From NCBI GenBank assembly GCA_002296965.1, contig DBIW01000036.1, positions 1,085-65,084 on the forward strand: DNA of 64,000 bases, written 5' to 3'. A program made the position numbers and the translations under genes. This stretch comes from Treponema sp. UBA792 (lineage in GTDB: Bacteria > Spirochaetota > Spirochaetia > Treponematales > Treponemataceae). The notes below the pieces were generated by a model. The model had not been told where the DNA came from. It was given only the letters and a program-made list of their open reading frames with translations, and did no database searches. Of the stretch, positions 42,137 through 50,996 are shown piece by piece; position 1 is the first letter of the stretch, and each line of letters opens with the position of its first letter.

Positions 42137-43252
42137 GTGTTTACTGATGTTGTTATTCTTGCCGGAGGATTCGGCGAGAGGCTGTGGCCGGCTTCGAGGC
42201 CTGATTTTCCGAAGCAGTTCATGACTCTTGGCGGAGGAATGTCGTTCTTCCAGCATGCGGTCGTGCGTGCGCTTGCGCTGAGGCCTTCCGGAAAAATAAT
42301 CGTCGTCACGAGGGACGGACTTCAGGACCGTATCGCGGAGAGCTGCGCCGTGCTGACGGAGAAGGTCTCATCCCCGGATGCGGACAAAATACGCGCCGAC
42401 CTGATTGTTGTCGCGGAGCCGTTCCCCAAGCATACGACGGCTCCTGTCATGCTGTCCTCCATCCTTGTCCGGAAATTCGATCCGGATTCCGACCACAGCA
42501 TGATTGTGCTTACAAGCGACCATATAATAGAGCCGGTTTCTGCCTTTGCCGCGGATGCCGAGAAGGCCTTTGTCTCCGCGTCCAAAAATCATATAGTGAC
42601 GTTCGGAATCCAGCCTTATGAGCCGTCAACCGGATACGGATATATCATGACAGGCGATGAGGAGGAGGGAAATTCCCAGGTGTACAGGGTGGATGAGTTC
42701 AAGGAGAAACCTGACCGGCAGACCGCCGAGAGATATATCGCCTCAGGAAACTGCCGCTGGAACAGCGGGATGTTCGCGTTCAGATGTGACTTTTTTGAGT
42801 CCGAGCTGAGACGCTGCGCTCCGGAGATTTATGACGCATTCGGCGCGGTGGCGGATGGAGCCATGCCGGAAATATCGTCGCTCTGCGGAATCAGCTACAT
42901 AGCGCCATGGAAGGAGATGATCGTGTCATACACCAAAACCCCGGCGGTCGCTATAGACAAGTCTGTCGCGGAGAAGACCAGAAGCGCCTATTCCGTGCTG
43001 GCGTCGTTCTCTTGGGATGACGTCGGAAGCTGGGACTCGTTCGAGAAGCACTGCGACAACAAGACGGAGAACGGAATTCTCGTCGAGAGCAGCGGATGCT
43101 TCATCTATTCGGACATTCCTGTCGCGGTCTGCGGGCTTGACGGGATCACCGTCGTCATAAAGAACAACAAGGCTCTTGTGATGAGAAAGGGGGCGAGCGA
43201 TCTTGTCCGAAAAGCCGTCCGGATTGAGAGCGAAAAGGAAGGTGATATATGA
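42137..43252 (+). CDS. manC: Mannose-1-phosphate guanylyltransferase
   Basis: A 371-residue nucleotidyltransferase that makes GDP-mannose from mannose-1-phosphate and GTP. The pyrophosphorylase signature is VVILAGGFGERLWPASRPDFPKQF, followed by VLTSDHIIEP, FGIQPYEPSTGYGYI, FKEKPDRQTAERYI and WNSGMFAFR. The isomerase domain of bifunctional ManC/AlgA is absent. GGGAGG stands 5 bases before a GTG at 42137; an earlier TTG at 42134 is too close to that site, so I choose GTG. The stop overlaps the rfbD start by four bases (ATGA). Confidence 0.93.
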   Translation: MFTDVVILAGGFGERLWPASRPDFPKQFMTLGGGMSFFQHAVVRALALRPSGKIIVVTRDGLQDRIAESCAVLTEKVSSPDADKIRADLIVVAEPFPKHTTAPVMLSSILVRKFDPDSDHSMIVLTSDHIIEPVSAFAADAEKAFVSASKNHIVTFGIQPYEPSTGYGYIMTGDEEEGNSQVYRVDEFKEKPDRQTAERYIASGNCRWNSGMFAFRCDFFESELRRCAPEIYDAFGAVADGAMPEISSLCGISYIAPWKEMIVSYTKTPAVAIDKSVAEKTRSAYSVLASFSWDDVGSWDSFEKHCDNKTENGILVESSGCFIYSDIPVAVCGLDGITVVIKNNKALVMRKGASDLVRKAVRIESEKEGDI

Positions 43253-44202
43253 TATGGCTGATAGGCTGCAAGGGAATGCTAGGCTCCGAGGTGGCGAGAC
43301 AGCTTGATGAGAAAAAGCTGCCATGGGTCGGAACTGGCAGGGATGTCGATGTGACGGATCCGTCCGCCATAGATGGGTTCGTCAGGTCTCTTGAGACCGC
43401 GTCATATTTCCCGTCGGACGGGCTTTCCGTCTCGGATCGCCAGCTGCGCTGGATAATAAATTGCTCGGCCTATGCGAACGTTGACAGGGCCGAGGATGAC
43501 GCCGAGCTGGCCGCAAGGCTGAATGCTGACGGGCCCAGGAACATAGCGCGTGCGGCAAGAAAGGCCGGAGCCAGGCTGATACACATCTCGACGGATTATG
43601 TGTTTGACGGAAAAGGAGACAGACCCTATCTGGAATCCGACGAGAAGCGTCCTTTAGGTGTGTACGGAAAGACAAAGTCAGCCGGTGAGGACGAGGTCAT
43701 GAAGGAGATGAACCAGTACTACATAATAAGGACGGCATGGCTCTACGGATTTGACGGAAAGAATTTCGTATACACGATGACGAAGCTGATGAATTCGCAT
43801 GACTCCATAAAGGTTGTCTCAGACCAGTTCGGAACTCCGACATTTGCCGGTGACCTTGCGTCCGTGATTCTCAGGTTCATCGAAAGGGCTGACGGGGCGC
43901 GTTCTGTCATAGGCTCACGGAGCGCGCCCGCTTATGGAATCTATCATTTTACCGATGCCGGGGAGACAAGCTGGTATGATTTTGCCTGCGCGATATACAG
44001 GGCCGGGCGGAAACATTCTAGGATAACCTCTGACTGTGCAGTGTGTCCGTGCACGACCGCGGAATATGGCGCGGAGGTGGAGAGGCCGCTATATTCGGTG
44101 CTGAGCAAGGATAAGATCGCAAGTGAGCTTAGAATAAAGGTTCCCGCGTGGGAGGCGAGCCTGGACAAATTCATGCGCTCCCAGAGATTCTTTCCTGTGT
44201 GA
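43249..44202 (+). CDS. rfbD: dTDP-4-dehydrorhamnose reductase-like protein
   Basis: A 317-residue NAD(P)H-dependent short-chain reductase of the RmlD type, expected to complete dTDP-L-rhamnose synthesis. The Rossmann start is WLIGCKGMLGSEVA; INCSAYANVDRAEDD, the catalytic STDYVFDG and YGKTKSAGE (Tyr-x-x-x-Lys), and RTAWLYG with FTDAGETSWYDFA follow. It is slightly longer than usual (about 290) owing to an insertion near residue 50-60. It overlaps manC by four bases, so the two are translationally coupled. No rmlA, rmlB or rmlC is in view. Confidence 0.9.
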   Translation: MIWLIGCKGMLGSEVARQLDEKKLPWVGTGRDVDVTDPSAIDGFVRSLETASYFPSDGLSVSDRQLRWIINCSAYANVDRAEDDAELAARLNADGPRNIARAARKAGARLIHISTDYVFDGKGDRPYLESDEKRPLGVYGKTKSAGEDEVMKEMNQYYIIRTAWLYGFDGKNFVYTMTKLMNSHDSIKVVSDQFGTPTFAGDLASVILRFIERADGARSVIGSRSAPAYGIYHFTDAGETSWYDFACAIYRAGRKHSRITSDCAVCPCTTAEYGAEVERPLYSVLSKDKIASELRIKVPAWEASLDKFMRSQRFFPV

Positions 44203-44236
44203 CAGTTCTCCGCGGCGTGCCGCTTCGCCTTCTTTG

Positions 44237-44267
44237 ATGACGTCGGGTGTCCGGCGTCATTTTTTTT
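44237..44267 (+). terminator. Rho-independent terminator after rfbD
   Basis: ATGACGTCGG / CCGGCGTCAT stem (44237-44246 and 44251-44260; one G-T pair), GTGT loop, followed by seven T. Confidence 0.85.
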
Positions 44268-44288
44268 CCGCATATATATTTTTATGAT

Positions 44289-44318
44289 AAAAAAAACCTC
44301 CGGATTCTTCCGGAGGTT
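44289..44318 (-). terminator. Rho-independent terminator after tRNA-Pro
   Basis: AACCTCCGG / CCGGAGGTT 9-bp stem (44295-44303 and 44310-44318), 6-base loop, with the A-run at 44289-44296 read as T on the - strand. Confidence 0.85.
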
Positions 44319-44325
44319 TCAGCAG

Positions 44326-44398
44326 TCGGGCAACCCGGATTTGAACCGGGGGCCTCTACGTCCCGAACGTAGCGCGCTACCAGCTGCGCTATTGCCCG
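44326..44398 (-). tRNA. tRNA-Pro (anticodon CGG)
   Basis: A 73-base cloverleaf on the - strand. The acceptor stem is CGGGCAA/TTGCCCG with discriminator A, the D stem GCGC/GCGC, the anticodon stem CTACG/CGTAG with loop TTCGGGA (anticodon CGG), and the T arm CCCGG-TTCAAAT-CCGGG. The C1-G72 pair and A73 are as in bacterial tRNA-Pro. CCA is not encoded. It lies downstream of tRNA-Asp with a terminator hairpin between them. Confidence 0.93.
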
Positions 44399-44407
44399 AA
44401 TCTCTGT

Positions 44408-44434
44408 AAAAAAAAGCCTTCCAGCTGGAAGGCT
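44408..44434 (-). terminator. Terminator hairpin between tRNA-Asp and tRNA-Pro
   Basis: AGCCTTCC / GGAAGGCT 8-bp stem (44415-44422 and 44427-44434) with an AGCT loop and an A-run at 44408-44415, read as T on the - strand. Only nine bases separate it from tRNA-Pro, leaving no room for a promoter. Confidence 0.8.
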
Positions 44435-44436
44435 AG

Positions 44437-44510
44437 CGCGAGTGACGGGGCTCGAACCCGTGATCTCCGGCGTGACAGGCCAGCGCGATAACCAGCTTCG
44501 CTACACCCGC
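44437..44510 (-). tRNA. tRNA-Asp (anticodon GTC)
   Basis: A 74-base cloverleaf on the - strand. The acceptor stem is GCGGGTG/CACTCGC (one G-T pair) with discriminator G, the anticodon stem CTGGC/GCCGG with loop CTGTCAC (anticodon GTC), and a T arm with GTTCGAG. Discriminator G73 is the aspartate identity base. CCA is not encoded. A TTGACA promoter lies just upstream. Confidence 0.93.
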
Positions 44511-44524
44511 GTGATGTTTAATAT

Positions 44525-44551
44525 ATTATATGAAACACCGGTTTGTGTCAA
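44525..44551 (-). promoter_or_regulatory. Promoter of the tRNA-Asp gene
   Basis: On the - strand a perfect TTGACA (complement of 44546-44551) with TATAAT (complement of 44525-44530) after a 15-base spacer, or TAATAT after 17. The start site would be about 5 bases before the tRNA. Confidence 0.6.
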
Positions 44552-44600
44552 CAGTGTTTCTGCCTTTTTTTTGAAAATTCCCTGATTTTTTTGTTTTTTT

Positions 44601-45275
44601 TCAGGCGAAGAATTCCGGATATTTTTTCCTTGTCTCCTTTTCGTCTGTGTACAGTCTGTTCAGGTGGCTAAGAATCAGCTCCCGTGCCTTCCCGCTGTCC
44701 CTGTCAACGAATGTCTGCAGAATCTGCTTGTGCTCGGCTATTATCGGAAGCGGGTCGGAGGCATGGAGCCGCAGCTCGCGGAATCTGTCGTAATGGATGT
44801 TCATCAGCTTGACCATGTACAGGCACTGCATTCTGCCTGTTATTCTGTACATCATCTCATGGAATCCGTTGTCCAGATCCATTATCTTTTCAACGGAGCC
44901 GGAGCTGTAGTAGAATTCCTGAAGCGCCACATTCTCCGTTAGAATTCTTATCTCGTCCTCAGACGCCTTGATGCAGGCCTCCGCGGTAAGTGCGGATTCT
45001 ATCGCCGAACGCATGAAAACCGCCTCGTCCACAAGATTCATGTCGATAAGGCTTACAAGGCTCCCTTTTTGCGGAAATATTTCGATTATTCTGGTCTTTG
45101 ACAGTTCCTGAAGCGCCTCGTGGACTGGAGTTCTGGACAGACCGAGCGACTTTGCGAGATCCTGCTCGCTTATCATGCTGCCTGGCTTTATCTCAAGGCT
45201 GACTATGTTGTCCCTTATGGCACGCAGCGCGTAGTCGCGGTTTGTCTCTTTTGGCAGTTTCTGTATGTTCCTCAT
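44601..45275 (-). CDS. GntR-family regulator, FCD/FadR type
   Basis: A 224-residue DNA-binding regulator. The N-terminal winged helix-turn-helix (about 10-75: LRAIRDNIVSLEIKPGSMISEQDLAKSLGLSRTPVHEALQEL) is followed by an all-helical FCD ligand domain with the conserved DLDNGFHEMMYRITG and EHKQIL histidines, which usually bind a metal and a carboxylic or sugar acid. The true start is the ATG at 45275; an upstream in-frame ATG at 45311 falls inside the promoter's -35. The promoter is excellent and ends at the start codon, so the message is probably leaderless. Target genes are not evident; the AraC gene lies upstream on the same strand. Confidence 0.88.
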   Translation of the reverse strand: MRNIQKLPKETNRDYALRAIRDNIVSLEIKPGSMISEQDLAKSLGLSRTPVHEALQELSKTRIIEIFPQKGSLVSLIDMNLVDEAVFMRSAIESALTAEACIKASEDEIRILTENVALQEFYYSSGSVEKIMDLDNGFHEMMYRITGRMQCLYMVKLMNIHYDRFRELRLHASDPLPIIAEHKQILQTFVDRDSGKARELILSHLNRLYTDEKETRKKYPEFFA

Positions 45276-45282
45276 TCCGGGA

Positions 45283-45311
45283 ATTATAGGATACAGCCGT
45301 GAGCCGGTCAA
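45283..45311 (-). promoter_or_regulatory. Promoter of the GntR gene, leaderless type
   Basis: On the - strand TTGACC (complement of 45306-45311), 17 bases, TATAAT (complement of 45283-45288). Only seven bases (TCCCGGA) lie between the -10 and the ATG, so the start site falls at the start codon. This is the clearest example of the pattern in the window. Confidence 0.7.
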
Positions 45312-45345
45312 CTGGAATTCAAGTATGCCATGGACGCGGCCTGTG

Positions 45346-46251
45346 TCATCTGCGCGTCATTCTGCGCTGCTTGGGCGTTATTCCCCTGATTTTTTTATAG
45401 GTCCGGATAAAATGGCTCGCGTCGGTGAAACCTGTCTCCTGGCTTATGTAGTCTAGCGTCCTGTCAGTGTACAGCAGCATCGTGTCGGCCTTGCAGACGC
45501 GCACGAATTCTATGTATTCCTTGCAGGTCCTGCCGAACTGGGCCTTGAAATGCTTGGCGAAATTCGAGTAGCACATTCCGCATTTCTGCGCCAGCTCCTC
45601 AATGTTTATCATATCCGCCGAATGGGAGTCTATGTATTCGAGAACTGAGAAATCGTTGTAGCTGAACTGGTCTGATGAGGAATTCGCGCATATTTCAAGT
45701 CCGTGCCTCATCCAGATTCTCACGAGCTCGGTTATTATCAGGCTTATTGTCGATGCGACCTTTATGTCGTAGCCGAATTCCCGGTGCTTGACTTCCCAGA
45801 TGCAGTTCTCGAAGAAGAGCTTTACAGGATTGAACCTGAGATCCTGCGCCTTGACGAGATTCATGCGCTGCTTCTCCCTGGTGATGTTTCCGAGTATCCG
45901 GGGCAGTTTCGGCGAGCCTGGCGTCGTGTTCGACAGAATCATCTCGTCGAATTTTATCACATAGAAGAACAGACCGTCCCGGCTTCCTTCCTCCGCCGTT
46001 TCCGTTCCTGCCAGCGGATATTTGTTCTCCGGGTAGTCCATGAACGCATGAATCTGCTTCGGAAAGAATATCGCCATGTCGCCGGCTTCCATCGTGTATG
46101 TCCTGCCCTCGATCTCGACTGTCAGGTTTCCGCGGACAAGGTAGACCATCTCCGTAAAGTAGTGCCAGTGCGGTCTTACTGTCTTCCAGTCTCCGGAGAA
46201 CGCCTGGAACGGCGCGTTCAGAACATCGCAGTATTCAAACAAGTCATCCAT
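45346..46251 (-). CDS. AraC-family transcriptional regulator
   Basis: A 301-residue regulator with an N-terminal cupin ligand domain (about 1-180; HWHYFTEMVYLVRGNLTVEIEGRTY and MAIFFPKQIHAF) and a C-terminal pair of AraC helix-turn-helix motifs (NIEELAQKCGMCYSNFAKHFKAQFG and LDYISQETGFTDASHFIRTYKKIRGITPKQRR). A sugar-type ligand is plausible. AAAGG stands 6 bases before the chosen ATG at 46251; an in-frame ATG at 46269 lacks such a site. It is divergent from the ABC exporter pair, 128 bases away, which is its most likely target. Confidence 0.88.
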   Translation of the reverse strand: MDDLFEYCDVLNAPFQAFSGDWKTVRPHWHYFTEMVYLVRGNLTVEIEGRTYTMEAGDMAIFFPKQIHAFMDYPENKYPLAGTETAEEGSRDGLFFYVIKFDEMILSNTTPGSPKLPRILGNITREKQRMNLVKAQDLRFNPVKLFFENCIWEVKHREFGYDIKVASTISLIITELVRIWMRHGLEICANSSSDQFSYNDFSVLEYIDSHSADMINIEELAQKCGMCYSNFAKHFKAQFGRTCKEYIEFVRVCKADTMLLYTDRTLDYISQETGFTDASHFIRTYKKIRGITPKQRRMTRR

Positions 46252-46379
46252 AAAAGCCCTTTCCTCCATGCCGAGAGACAGTTAGAGATTCTTACAATTT
46301 TTTGAATGTTTCCTTATATCATACGGCGGAACAAAATGCTAGCATCGTTCTCCGCGGACTGAATTCCGCAAGGTGGCTT

Positions 46380-48113
46380 ATGTTCAGATGGATATGGTCC
46401 TACATCAGAAGGTACAGGTTTCTGATGGCTCTGGGGCTCTCTTTGAGTGTTCTTCTCGCTGCGATAAACATGGTGAATCCGCTTGTGACCGGAAAGATTG
46501 TTGACAGCGTGATAATCGGCGGAAACCACGGAATTCTTCTGAGGCTTGTGCTTATAATGGTATGCACTACGCTGAGCAAGTCCGTGATACGTTATGTCTA
46601 TCAGATGATATTCGAGCACTGCTCACAGAATGTCATGCGCGCCATGAGAGAGGATCTGTACAGCCATATACAGACCCTCGATTTCTCCTGGTACGACAGG
46701 TCTCCGTCCGGAAATGTGATGACTCTCCTTACAAGCGATCTTGACGCCGTGCGTCACTTCGTGGCCTGGGTCATGTATCAGACTGTGGAGAATGCCCTTG
46801 TCTATGTTTTCTCCATAACCGTCCTGTCGTTCCTGAACTGGAAGCTCACGCTTGCCTTTCTTGTGATAGCTCCGGTGATTGCAGTCCTGGTCTGGAGATT
46901 CAAGATTCAGATAAAGCCGGCGCACATGCGGGTGCGGGACCAGTTCGCGGTGCTGAACACGCGGGTCGGCGAGAACATAGCCGGAAACCGGGTGGTCAAG
47001 GCGTTTGTCCGCGAGGATTATGAGATAGGACGTTTTGATACGGAGAACGAGGCTTACCGTGACAGAAGCGTGGAGAATGCGGATATAAGGATAAAATTCA
47101 TTCCGGCTATAGAGGCTATCTGCGGAATTCTTCCTGTCATACTGATTCTGTTCGGAGGCTGGCTTGTGATGCGTGGCGAGATGACTCTCGGTCAGGTGGT
47201 CACCTTCAACGGACTGATGTGGGCTTTCACGCAGCCCATAAATATGTTCGGGACGCTTGTTGACAACACGCAGCGTTTCTCCGCATCTGCTGACAGGCTC
47301 TATGAGCTTTACCGCACGGAGCCTTCCGTCGTGAACTGCGCCGATCCTGTCGTGGTAAAGGACGGACAGCCGGGGCTCCAGATAAAGGGCGCGGTCGAAT
47401 TCCGGAACGTATGTTTCTCATATAACGGAACACCGGTCCTGAGGGACGTAAGCTTCAGCGTGAAGCCGGGAATGACGGTCGGAATTCTGGGGCCGACTGG
47501 AAGCGGAAAGTCCACCATCGCAAAGCTGCTGTGCCGCTATTATGATGTCGGTTCGGGGCAGGTTCTTGTTGACGGAACCGATGTGCGGAAATACGATCTG
47601 CGTTTTCTCCGCAGAAACGTCGGAATCACGATGCAGGATGTGTTTCTGTTCTCTGATACGGTGGAGGGCAACATCGCATTCGGCGTGCCGGACGCGCCTT
47701 TCGGTGACGTGGAGAAGGCCGCGGAGCTTGCCCGCGTCAAGGAGTTCATAGGAGATCTCACAGACGGCTATGATACGGTGGTGGGTGAGCGCGGAGTCGG
47801 ACTTTCCGGAGGCCAGAAGCAGCGCATAGCGCTTGCGAGGCTGTTTCTTGCGGGACCGCGCATAATGATTCTTGACGACACCACTTCCAGCGTGGACATA
47901 GAGACCGAGGAGAGGATAAGGCGTTCCGTCAGGGAGCAGTCGGCAGGACATACGACTTTCATAATAAGCCACAGAGTGTCCTCGTTTGAGAATGCGGATC
48001 TTGTTCTCGTCGTGGAGGACGGAAGAATCACCGGAGCTGGAACCGGAGCCGAGCTCCTGGATTCCAATGATTATTACAGACAGGTTTGGATGGATCAGAA
48101 TGGCAAGGAATAA
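46380..48113 (+). CDS. ABC exporter half-transporter, degenerate ATPase site
   Basis: A 577-residue half-transporter: an N-terminal six-helix exporter domain (about 1-310) and a C-terminal ATPase domain. Walker A is GPTGSGKST at 371-379, the signature is LSGGQ, and Walker B reads IMILDDTTSSVD with Asp500 in place of the catalytic Glu. That replacement is typical of the inactive-site partner in heterodimeric exporters such as TM287/288. AAGGTGG precedes the ATG at 46380. The next ABC gene overlaps its end by 14 bases, so they surely form one transporter. The substrate is unknown. The AraC regulator is divergent. Confidence 0.92.
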   Translation: MFRWIWSYIRRYRFLMALGLSLSVLLAAINMVNPLVTGKIVDSVIIGGNHGILLRLVLIMVCTTLSKSVIRYVYQMIFEHCSQNVMRAMREDLYSHIQTLDFSWYDRSPSGNVMTLLTSDLDAVRHFVAWVMYQTVENALVYVFSITVLSFLNWKLTLAFLVIAPVIAVLVWRFKIQIKPAHMRVRDQFAVLNTRVGENIAGNRVVKAFVREDYEIGRFDTENEAYRDRSVENADIRIKFIPAIEAICGILPVILILFGGWLVMRGEMTLGQVVTFNGLMWAFTQPINMFGTLVDNTQRFSASADRLYELYRTEPSVVNCADPVVVKDGQPGLQIKGAVEFRNVCFSYNGTPVLRDVSFSVKPGMTVGILGPTGSGKSTIAKLLCRYYDVGSGQVLVDGTDVRKYDLRFLRRNVGITMQDVFLFSDTVEGNIAFGVPDAPFGDVEKAAELARVKEFIGDLTDGYDTVVGERGVGLSGGQKQRIALARLFLAGPRIMILDDTTSSVDIETEERIRRSVREQSAGHTTFIISHRVSSFENADLVLVVEDGRITGAGTGAELLDSNDYYRQVWMDQNGKE

Positions 48114-49875
48114 ATTTGATGCCGATGAGAGGCTGGAGGAGAATTTCAATCCGCATGTCGTGATGCGGCTGTTCCGCTGGATAAAGCCGTACCGCAGGCA
48201 GATGGCGCTCGCCTGCGTCGTGATGATTGCTGCGTCCGTCATATCTCTCGCAAGCCCTTATCTTATAAAGCTCGCGATTGATGATGCGATTCCGTCCGGG
48301 AATATTCGGATGCTTGTGTTGCTGTCGTCCCTTCTGCTGGCGGGAACTGCCGCTGTGTGGGGGCTGCTTACCGTAAAGCTAAGGGTGATGACCCGTACCG
48401 CCCAGCAGATAATCGTGGCCATAAGAAAGGATGTGTTCACCAAGCTGCAGTCGCTTCCGTTCACGTACTTTGACTCGCGTCCGCACGGAAAAATTCTTAT
48501 CCGCGTCGTGAACTATGTGAATTCCCTTTCGGATCTGCTTGCGAACGGAATAATCCAGCTCATAAGCGATATGTTCAACATTGTGATAATATTGTGCTTC
48601 ATGTTCGCCATAAACGTCCGGCTCACGTTCATCTGCATGGCCGTTCTGCCGGTTCTGTTCATCACGCTCTTTGCCCTGAAGAGGCGGCAGCATGAGTGCT
48701 GGAGGCAGGTCAGCTACAAGCAGTCGAATCTGAACGCATATCTCAGCGAGAGTCTGAACGGAATGAAGGTGACCCAGTCCTTTGCCCGCGAGAAGGTGAA
48801 CCAGAGCATATTCAACCGGCTCTGCGACGCATGGAAAGCGACATGGATGAAGGCCGTCGGAATAAACAACGTGATATGGCCCGTGATAGACAACCTTTCC
48901 ACGATAGGAATATCTCTCGTCTATCTTGCGGGAATAAGCTGGCTCGGAAAGACGGTGAGCGTCGGTACTCTCGTCGCGTTCTCCGGATATATCTGGAGAT
49001 TCTGGAATCCGATCCAGAACATCGGGAATTTCTACAATTCGATGGTCACGACAGGCGCATATATGGAGCGGATTTTCGAGCTGCTTGACGAGAAGGAGGA
49101 GATTACTGACATTCCGGGCGCGTCGGATCTTCCTCCCATACGTGGCCATGTCACCTTTGACCACGTTGACTTCTCCTACGAGAAGGGAACTCCGGTGCTC
49201 AGAAATGTGAATTTCGTCATAACGCCGGGAATGAGCGTCGCCATTGTCGGACCGACAGGAGCGGGCAAGACAACCATAGTCAACCTTCTGTCAAGGTTCT
49301 ACAATCCGGATGAGGGAAGAATTCTCGTGGACGGAATAGATCTCCGCTCCGTGCGTATAAAGTCAGTGCGCAGTCAGGTCGGAGTGATGCTTCAGGACAG
49401 TTTCCTTTTTTCAGGAACGATAATGGACAACATCCGCTACGGAAGGCTTGACGCGACGGACAGCGAATGCATAGCCGCGGCCGAGGCCGTGCAGGCCCAT
49501 GAATTCATCTCCTCGTTTCCTGACGGCTACAACACCATGCTGTCCGAGAACGGCGGAGGCCTTTCGGCCGGACAGAAGCAGCTGATAAGCTTTGCGCGTG
49601 TCCTGCTCTCTGATCCTCGGATTCTGATTCTGGACGAGGCGACCTCGTCGGTTGACACGCGCACGGAGAAGGCGCTCCAGAAGGGACTTGAGTCGCTTCT
49701 CCACGGACGCACCTCGTTCATAATAGCGCACAGGCTCTCGACCATAAGGAATTCTGATGTAATCTTTTTTGTGGATCACGGGGAGATTGTTGAGCGCGGA
49801 CCCCACGACGAGCTGATCGCCAGAAAGGGCGAGTATTACAGGATGTGCGGAAAGGCCGGAAATATCGTCTCGTAA
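48100..49875 (+). CDS. ABC exporter half-transporter, canonical ATPase site
   Basis: A 591-residue half-transporter and partner of the preceding one. Six predicted transmembrane helices (about 25-320) precede an ATPase domain with Walker A GPTGAGKTT, the Q-loop MLQDSFLFSGTI, a slightly altered signature LSAGQ, and a complete Walker B ILILDEATSSVD, so this subunit carries the hydrolysing Glu. The start at 48100 lies 14 bases inside the previous gene. The pair may export a lipid, peptide or drug; I cannot choose. Aldolase follows from its own promoter 73 bases later. Confidence 0.92.
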   Translation: MARNKFDADERLEENFNPHVVMRLFRWIKPYRRQMALACVVMIAASVISLASPYLIKLAIDDAIPSGNIRMLVLLSSLLLAGTAAVWGLLTVKLRVMTRTAQQIIVAIRKDVFTKLQSLPFTYFDSRPHGKILIRVVNYVNSLSDLLANGIIQLISDMFNIVIILCFMFAINVRLTFICMAVLPVLFITLFALKRRQHECWRQVSYKQSNLNAYLSESLNGMKVTQSFAREKVNQSIFNRLCDAWKATWMKAVGINNVIWPVIDNLSTIGISLVYLAGISWLGKTVSVGTLVAFSGYIWRFWNPIQNIGNFYNSMVTTGAYMERIFELLDEKEEITDIPGASDLPPIRGHVTFDHVDFSYEKGTPVLRNVNFVITPGMSVAIVGPTGAGKTTIVNLLSRFYNPDEGRILVDGIDLRSVRIKSVRSQVGVMLQDSFLFSGTIMDNIRYGRLDATDSECIAAAEAVQAHEFISSFPDGYNTMLSENGGGLSAGQKQLISFARVLLSDPRILILDEATSSVDTRTEKALQKGLESLLHGRTSFIIAHRLSTIRNSDVIFFVDHGEIVERGPHDELIARKGEYYRMCGKAGNIVS

Positions 49876-49893
49876 AACGCAGCCGTGGCTGTC

Positions 49894-49922
49894 TTGAATA
49901 TTTGCCATCTTTGTCGTACTAT
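49894..49922 (+). promoter_or_regulatory. Promoter of the aldolase gene
   Basis: TTGAAT (49894-49899), 17 bases, TACTAT (49917-49922). The leader is about 20 bases with AAGGAG before the ATG at 49949. Confidence 0.55.
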
Positions 49923-49948
49923 GGCTAAAACTGACTAAGGAGTTTGCA

Positions 49949-50947
49949 ATGTATAACTACAAGGATCTTGGGCTCGTTAATACAAAAGAGCTTTTTAAGA
50001 AGGCTATGGCCGGACACTATGCGGTTCCGGCGTATAACTTCAACAATATGGAGCAGATGCAGGCAATAATTCAGGCCTGCGTCGAGACAAAGTCACCTGT
50101 GATTCTTCAGGTGTCAAAGGGAGCGCGTGCGTATGCGGACAAGTACATTCTGCGCAATATGGCGCGCGGTGCAGTCGAGTATGCGCATGAGCTTGGCTGC
50201 GACATCCCGATTGTTCTTCACCTTGACCACGGCCCGAATTTTGACGTCGCCAAGGACTGCATCGACAACGGCTTCTCATCTGTCATGATTGACGGATCCG
50301 CTCTTCCTTACGAGGAGAACATTGCGGTGACCAGAAAGGTCGTCGAGTATGCGCATCAGTTCGATGTGACCGTCGAGGCTGAGCTTGGAGTTCTCGCCGG
50401 TGTAGAGGATGAGGTTTCCGCTGCGGAAAGCCATTACACAAAGCCTGAGGAGGTCGTTGACTTCACAAGCAAGACGGGATGCGACTCCCTTGCGATTTCA
50501 ATCGGAACTTCCCACGGAAGATGCAAATTCACTCCGGAGCAGTGCACGCGCAATGCCGACGGTGTTCTTATTCCTCCGCCGCTTGCTTTCGATGTCCTTG
50601 AGGCTATAGAGAAGCAGCTTCCGGGATTCCCGATTGTTCTCCACGGCTCGTCATCCGTTCCGATTGAATATGTGAGAATCATCGAGCAGTTCGGCGGAAA
50701 GATTCCGGACTCGGTCGGAATTCCGGAGGAGCAGCTCCGCAAGGCTTCAAAATCAGCTGTCTGTAAAATCAACATCGACTCGGACGGCCGTCTTGCGATG
50801 ACAGCGGCAGTCCGCAGATTCCTCGCCGAGCATCCGGACAAATTCGACCCGCGCGAATACCTCGGACCTGCGCGCGAGGAGCTCAAGAAGATGTATATGC
50901 ACAAGAATATAGATGTTCTCGGTTCAGCAGGACACGCGCTGGACTAG
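49949..50947 (+). CDS. fba: Fructose-1,6-bisphosphate aldolase, class II
   Basis: A 332-residue zinc-dependent glycolytic aldolase. The family motifs are present: VPAYNFNNMEQMQAIIQAC, the zinc-site VLHLDHGPNFD, EAELGVLAGVEDEV, AISIGTSHGRCKF and the phosphate-binding VLHGSSSVP, then CKINIDSDGRLAMT. It is the longer form of about 330 residues seen in spirochaetes and some other anaerobes. AAGGAG precedes the ATG. It is transcribed alone, with a promoter before and a terminator after. Confidence 0.96.
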   Translation: MYNYKDLGLVNTKELFKKAMAGHYAVPAYNFNNMEQMQAIIQACVETKSPVILQVSKGARAYADKYILRNMARGAVEYAHELGCDIPIVLHLDHGPNFDVAKDCIDNGFSSVMIDGSALPYEENIAVTRKVVEYAHQFDVTVEAELGVLAGVEDEVSAAESHYTKPEEVVDFTSKTGCDSLAISIGTSHGRCKFTPEQCTRNADGVLIPPPLAFDVLEAIEKQLPGFPIVLHGSSSVPIEYVRIIEQFGGKIPDSVGIPEEQLRKASKSAVCKINIDSDGRLAMTAAVRRFLAEHPDKFDPREYLGPAREELKKMYMHKNIDVLGSAGHALD

Positions 50948-50996
50948 GATGATTCCATGGCCTCCGTCCGGGCGGTCTGATTCCGCCCGGCGTGTA

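Noticed and set aside
43382..43675. Reverse-strand ORFs inside rfbD and similar 60-100-codon frames throughout
   Set aside because: They lie opposite strongly supported genes, with no ribosome site or family signature.
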